Shown here: in pieces, positions 14,316 to 17,746 of the stretch | How the letters are laid out: every line of letters begins with the position of its first letter | Numbering within the stretch: position 1 is the first letter of the stretch | Assembly: GCA_964564735.1 (NCBI GenBank) | Contig: CAZMCH010000085.1 | Location: 1-17,746 of the forward strand | Direction: 5' to 3' | Origin: CAZMCH01 sp964564735 | GTDB lineage: Bacteria; Poribacteria; DTPJ01 | DNA length: 17,746 bases | Notes under the pieces: generated by a model | Databases searched by the model: none | Seen by the model: the letters and a program-made list of their open reading frames with translations, nothing else | Told to the model about the DNA's origin: nothing | Position numbers and translations under genes: made by a program

Positions 14316-14948
14316 TTATGTAGAAATCATCTTATCAACGTAATGCCTTATGCGTGAATGAATCTCATCAACTGTGCCATTTGCATCAATAACTTTTATT
14401 CTATCAGGATTATTTTGTGCGATTGTAATATAGCCATTTCTGACTTTATTATGAAAATCAAGATGTTCGCTTTCAAGACGATCACGATGATTTTTACTTT
14501 TTTCGGCTCTCATTAGCCCTTCCTCAACTTCCATATCTAATAAAATGGTAAGATCAGGCTCCAATCCACCTGTGGCTATTTTGGCTAAATTCATTAATAG
14601 ATTTAAGTCAAAACCACGAGCAAATCCTTGATAAGCATAAGTAGCATCGTTGAATCTTTCGCATATAACGATTTTCCCTTTGCTTAATGCTGGAATTATA
14701 ATCTGTTCAACATGCTGAGCCCTTGAAGCCAGATAAAGCAAAAGCTCAGTTGTGCTTGTTATTTTGTCATTTTTGGGGTCCAAGAGCAAGTCCCTTATCT
14801 TTTCAGCTATAAATGTCCCTCCCGGTTCTCGTGTAAGAATAACGCAGTTTCCAGTTTGCAATAAATATTCATACAGCATCTTTGCCTGAGTGCTTTTACC
14901 ACACCCCTCTATGCCTTCAAGGCTTATAAACACACCTCTTTTTGACAT
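14316..14948 (-). CDS. tmk: Thymidylate kinase
   Basis: Tmk phosphorylates dTMP to dTDP with ATP, an essential step to dTTP. The 210-residue product has the P-loop GIEGCGKS (12-19), the DR-type base-binding TREPGGT (39-45), the RFNDATYAYQGFARG segment, and a LID region near DMEVEEGLMRAEKSKNHRDRLE. All substrate-binding motifs are present. The chosen ATG at 14948 has a weak GGAA upstream but gives the family N-terminus. It is first of the tmk-holB-PSP1 cluster, with a likely promoter at 14975-15003. Confidence 0.96.
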   Translation of the reverse strand: MSKRGVFISLEGIEGCGKSTQAKMLYEYLLQTGNCVILTREPGGTFIAEKIRDLLLDPKNDKITSTTELLLYLASRAQHVEQIIIPALSKGKIVICERFNDATYAYQGFARGFDLNLLMNLAKIATGGLEPDLTILLDMEVEEGLMRAEKSKNHRDRLESEHLDFHNKVRNGYITIAQNNPDRIKVIDANGTVDEIHSRIRHYVDKMIST

Positions 14949-14974
14949 AATATAATCATTCCGATTAATTTTAT

Positions 14975-15003
14975 ATTATATGGTTGAATTTCAATAAATA
15001 CAA
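14975..15003 (-). promoter_or_regulatory. Likely promoter of the tmk-holB-PSP1 operon
   Basis: On the minus strand TTGTAT (14998-15003) and a perfect TATAAT (14975-14980) are 17 bases apart, with transcription starting near 14968. The -35 box matches four of six. A nested inverted repeat (TACCA-ATTC-TGGTA at 15009-15022, with an outer AAATAC/GTATTT pair at 14996-15001 and 15031-15036) overlaps the -35 box and could be an operator. Confidence 0.5.
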
Positions 15004-15100
15004 AAGATTACCAATTCTGGTATTTAATATGTATTTGTTGAAATATTAACTTTTACGATATATGATAACTTAGGTTAATATCAAAGTCAAGTAGTTTTTA

Positions 15101-15128
15101 TTCTAAGTATATGTCCCAAATTATTGGG
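15101..15128 (+). repeat. Dispersed 28-bp repeat, copy 2
   Basis: This matches 980-1007 at 26 of 28 bases in the same orientation. The right part holds the inverted repeat CCCAA-ATTA-TTGGG (15115-15128), here with one more base pair than in copy 1. Sequences beyond the 28 bases are unrelated, which sets the repeat's edges. Confidence 0.55.
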
Positions 15129-15177
15129 TGGTCATTATTTATTGTATAGGAAATTATATTTTTGGCATTAATCCAAG

Positions 15178-15239
15178 AAGACCCTTCACTTTGTTCAGGG
15201 TGACACTTTGCTATCATTTTGAATGGGGCGAAAAATCTT
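15178..15239 (-). repeat. Inverted pair of 28-base units, intergenic hairpin repeat
   Basis: Unit 15178-15205 and the reverse complement of unit 15212-15239 match at 16 of 28 positions, and all 12 differences are transitions. They are separated by 6 bases. Read as minus-strand RNA, 5 of the differences become G-U pairs, giving 21 of 28 pairs. The TGTCA-CCCTGAA-GAAG-type sequence recalls an intergenic repeat I have seen in many bacterial genomes; this is from memory. It lies downstream of the SDR gene on its transcript. Confidence 0.55.
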
Positions 15240-15250
15240 TTTTATTTTTT

Positions 15251-15310
15251 TATGGTAGGACTGTTTTTCAAACCTGTCTATAAATTTCATAACATCAAAA
15301 ACTAATTTGG
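15251..15310 (-). repeat. Dispersed hairpin repeat, copy 2
   Basis: In reverse complement this resembles 4334-4396 over its full length, by eye about three quarters identical, with the conserved ends CC-A-ATTAGTTTTT and CCTACCATAAAAA. The central palindrome is eroded here. It lies 7 bases after the SDR stop. Like copy 1 it follows the last gene of an operon on the same strand as that gene. Confidence 0.55.
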
Positions 15311-15317
15311 TTAATCT

Positions 15318-16058
15318 TCACATAATTCTTCCGCCATCAACAATAATAACTTGACCTGTAACAAAATCAGAATGGACGAGATAAATTGCAGACACAGCGA
15401 CATCCTCCGCATTTGCAACACGCTTCATTGGTGTTGCTTTTTCGTGCATTTCTTTATATTCTTGCCAATCCGAAGTCCAACGAGTATCTACAAATCCTGG
15501 AGCAATAGTATTAACTCTTATTTCTGGTGCAAGTGTTCTTGCCAGTGATTTTGTCAGGCAGATTACACCTGCTTTTGATGCGGAATAAGCAATAGAACTA
15601 CCAACTCCGCTTATACCTGCTATTGATGATATGTTAATTATACTTCCACATCCATTTTTTTTCATCTCTGGCACAACGGCACGACAGCAAAAGAAAGTGC
15701 CTTTAAGATTTACATCAAGAATTTTATCCCACATTTCATCAGTTAGACCTTCAAGATCATCTGCATTAACAAAGAAAGTTGTTCCTGCACTATTTACAAG
15801 AATATCAAGTTTGCCAAAATTAGATACAACCTTATCAACCATTTCTCGAACCTGCGAATCATTCGAAACATCAGCTTTAACAGACATTGAAGGAACACCT
15901 AGACCATTAATATCCTGAACAGTTAAAGTTGCATCTTTCTCTGATCGTGAATAATTGATAGCAACAGAAGCACCTTCTCTTGCAAAAGACAGCGCAATAG
16001 CTCTGCCAATCCCCGTCCCTCCACCTGTTATGAGCGCAACTTTTCCTTTTAGTTCCAT
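15318..16058 (-). CDS. Short-chain dehydrogenase/reductase (FabG-like)
   Basis: The 246-residue protein is a classical SDR using NAD(P)H. It has the cofactor loop TGGGTGIG (11-18), NSAG (89-92), structural N117, catalytic S145, and Y158/K162 in YSASK. It ends with a VNTIAPGFVDT segment and a FVTGQVIIVDGG tail as in FabG (3-oxoacyl-ACP reductase). SDRs of this group reduce many substrates, so fatty-acid synthesis is only one option, and no other fab gene is present. AAAGGTGAT before the ATG at 16058 fixes the start; an in-frame GTG at 16067 lies within that site. It follows the ABC exporter gene after 27 bases and is likely cotranscribed. Confidence 0.88.
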   Translation of the reverse strand: MELKGKVALITGGGTGIGRAIALSFAREGASVAINYSRSEKDATLTVQDINGLGVPSMSVKADVSNDSQVREMVDKVVSNFGKLDILVNSAGTTFFVNADDLEGLTDEMWDKILDVNLKGTFFCCRAVVPEMKKNGCGSIINISSIAGISGVGSSIAYSASKAGVICLTKSLARTLAPEIRVNTIAPGFVDTRWTSDWQEYKEMHEKATPMKRVANAEDVAVSAIYLVHSDFVTGQVIIVDGGRIM

Positions 16059-16085
16059 AAATATCACCTTTCTGCAAATTGTTGC

Positions 16086-17746
16086 TTATATAACCTTTAT
16101 TTTTGAGAGTTCAGATTGCATATCTACAAGTTTTTTATATAGACCATTATTATCTATCAATTCGTCATGTGTTCCCTGCTCAATAACTTCACCTTTATCA
16201 AGGATTATAAGTTTATCTGCCTTACGAAGCGTAGAAAGCCTATGAGCAATTGCAAATGTTGTCCTTCCCTCGACCAGACGCTCAATTGCAGATTGTATTA
16301 GAGATTCCGTTGCGGTATCAACTGATGATGTTGCCTCATCAAGGATAAGTATTCTTGGATTTTTCAGTATCGCCCTAGCTATTGATATACGCTGTTTTTC
16401 GCCACCAGAAAGCCTTGCGCCTCGTTCTCCGACTATTGTATCATATTTATCGGGAAAATTCATAATAAAATCGTGCGCATTTGCTGCTTTTGCTGCTGAT
16501 ATTATTTCTGCTTTTGATGCACCGGGCTTGCCATAGGCGATATTCTCTGCTATACTGCCTTGAAAAAGAAAAGGCTCTTGTAAAACAACGCTGATTTGCT
16601 CTCTCAAGGATCTCATCCTAACATCTCTAACATCATAGCCATCAACCTTTACTGAACCTTCATTGGCATCATAAAATCTTCCTAACAAGTTGATTATAGT
16701 GGTTTTACCTGCACCGCTTGGTCCCGAAAGACCTACCATTTGTCCTGCTTTTACCTTAAAACTAATCCCATTTAGAGCATTATGATCACCATCGTAGCTA
16801 AAAACTACATTATCAAACTCAATATCACCCTTTATTTCACCAAGTTCTATCGCATCATCTTTATCGAAAACATCAGGATCAGCGTCCATTATCTCAAAGA
16901 CTCTCTCCGCAGCTGCAGACGATCTTTGGATCATGTGGTTAAATCTTGTAAATCCCTGTATAGGTCCATAAAATCTCCAAAGATAACCCATAAAAAGAGT
17001 AAGATCGCCCATGCTCATATTTCCATAAATTATCTCTCTACCACCGAAGAATTGAACGACAATTCCTCCAATAAACGTAGCAACACCCATAACAGGAAAG
17101 TATATAGTGCTAAGTTTTGCAGCGCGCATACTTGTAATAAAATAGCCTTGATTTTCATCATTAAATCTGTTTACTTCTCTTTCTTCCGCTGCAAATGCTT
17201 TTACAACTCTAACACCGGGTATCGTATCAGCCAATATAGCAGATATATTAGCCATTTGTGCCATAACCTTATGAAATACAGAGTGCATTTTTCTGCCAAA
17301 TATGACAGAAGCGATAGCTATCACTGGAAGTGGAAAAAGAGTAAGCGCAGAAAGCTTCCAATTAGTGCTAAATAAAATTATGCTCATCCCAACTAACATA
17401 AATATATCCATTACAAATTCTTGTATACTGTTGACAATAAAATCCTGCAATCTTTCCGTATCTTGTGAGATTCTGGACATAAGCCTTCCTGTATCTTTTT
17501 GATTGTAAAACGTCAAAGAAAGCTTTTGCAGATGGGAATAAGCTGATGTTCGCAGATCATATATAACCTTATTTCCGAGCCATCGCATCATATAATTTCG
17601 ACCAGTTCCCATGCCTGTATTCGCAAAATGGATTCCCAAAGAAGCTAAAATAAATAAAGCGAGTCTTGGAAATAGCGCAGGATCAGGAACATAAGTAACA
17701 GCAGTCTTTCTGGCTTCTTCGAGTGCTGTTACTGCTGGCACAAAGA
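16086..17746 (-). CDS. ABC exporter, fused membrane and ATPase domains (MsbA-like), 5'-truncated by window edge
   Basis: About 553 residues are visible and the frame stays open to the right edge, so the true start and probably the first membrane helix lie outside; a GTG at 17741 is not a convincing start. The N-terminal half is a six-helix type I exporter domain, including the QKLSLTFYNQKDTGRLMSRI coupling region. The C-terminal nucleotide-binding domain has Walker A GPSGAGKT, Q-loop VVLQEPFLFQGSI, signature LSGGEKQ, Walker B ILILDEATSS and switch histidine IAHRLST. All are intact. Such half-transporters work as homodimers or heterodimers and export lipids, peptides or drugs; the substrate is not decided by sequence. 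It heads the unit with the SDR gene. Confidence 0.92.
   Translation of the reverse strand, partial: FVPAVTALEEARKTAVTYVPDPALFPRLALFILASLGIHFANTGMGTGRNYMMRWLGNKVIYDLRTSAYSHLQKLSLTFYNQKDTGRLMSRISQDTERLQDFIVNSIQEFVMDIFMLVGMSIILFSTNWKLSALTLFPLPVIAIASVIFGRKMHSVFHKVMAQMANISAILADTIPGVRVVKAFAAEEREVNRFNDENQGYFITSMRAAKLSTIYFPVMGVATFIGGIVVQFFGGREIIYGNMSMGDLTLFMGYLWRFYGPIQGFTRFNHMIQRSSAAAERVFEIMDADPDVFDKDDAIELGEIKGDIEFDNVVFSYDGDHNALNGISFKVKAGQMVGLSGPSGAGKTTIINLLGRFYDANEGSVKVDGYDVRDVRMRSLREQISVVLQEPFLFQGSIAENIAYGKPGASKAEIISAAKAANAHDFIMNFPDKYDTIVGERGARLSGGEKQRISIARAILKNPRILILDEATSSVDTATESLIQSAIERLVEGRTTFAIAHRLSTLRKADKLIILDKGEVIEQGTHDELIDNNGLYKKLVDMQSELSKIKVI

Larger units (their letters stand above)
14949..15317. 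other. Repeat-rich intergenic region between tmk and the SDR gene
   Basis: This 369-base stretch has no gene. From left to right it holds the tmk promoter and a nested inverted repeat (14975-15036), copy 2 of the 28-bp repeat (15101-15128), an inverted pair of 28-base units (15178-15239), and copy 2 of the hairpin repeat (15251-15310) just after the SDR stop. The density of distinct dispersed repeats is unusual against the tightly packed genes around it. Confidence 0.6.

Noticed and set aside
16782..17375. Long 197-residue open frame on the plus strand
   Set aside because: It lies entirely antisense to the intact ABC exporter and its composition (K, S, Y, N-rich) is that of a shadow frame, with no ribosome site or domain.
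1..17746. CRISPR array, tRNA, rRNA or phage genes
   Set aside because: No regularly spaced identical repeats, no tRNA-like cloverleaf or CCA end, no rRNA stretch and no phage structural or integrase gene were seen.

Overview
The window is an AT-rich stretch of a bacterial chromosome carrying housekeeping and accessory genes. A LolA-like carrier, a RodZ-like membrane protein and several secreted proteins point to a diderm (Gram-negative-type) cell. BshC (bacillithiol synthesis), a Tmk-HolB-PSP1 cluster, a Ycf48-like propeller protein, an LamG/DUF1080-like secreted protein and an Uma2 nuclease-fold gene do not fit a standard proteobacterium. They recall uncultured phyla such as Poribacteria; that placement is an inference of low confidence.

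Layout. Bases 1-902 (minus, cut by the window edge) encode a secreted six-repeat Ycf48-like protein with a clear promoter. A divergent intergenic region follows. The plus-strand run from 1301 to 4326 is lolA, a rodZ-like gene, rimO and pgsA, tightly packed, with rimO and pgsA overlapping. After a hairpin repeat come an Uma2-family gene, cinA, a putative antitoxin gene and a PIN-domain toxin gene broken by a frameshift (4489-7066). Bases 7067-7353 hold a second, diverged copy of the cinA 3' end and a 140-bp miniature transposable element with 12-bp terminal inverted repeats and a perfect 8-bp target duplication. Then come a secreted LamG-like protein, alanine dehydrogenase, a VOC/glyoxalase-fold protein, a SAM methyltransferase and bshC (7360-12310, plus). 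The right part is on the minus strand: tmk, holB and a PSP1/RicT gene (14948-12429), and an ABC exporter with an SDR oxidoreductase (17746-15318). The 370 bp between the SDR gene and tmk hold several dispersed repeats.

How it fits together. The rodZ-like/pgsA/cinA order is an ancestral envelope and lipid neighbourhood known from Firmicutes, where recA usually follows. Here it has been opened by Uma2 after pgsA and by a toxin-antitoxin cassette plus a miniature element at the cinA 3' end. Tmk makes dTDP for DNA synthesis, HolB is a clamp-loader subunit, and the PSP1 protein is their usual neighbour. BshC suggests a bacillithiol thiol pool. I found no CRISPR array, tRNA, rRNA or complete transposase. 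No wholly new multi-gene system is evident. The most notable structures are the miniature element and the duplicated cinA tail around the broken toxin-antitoxin cassette.
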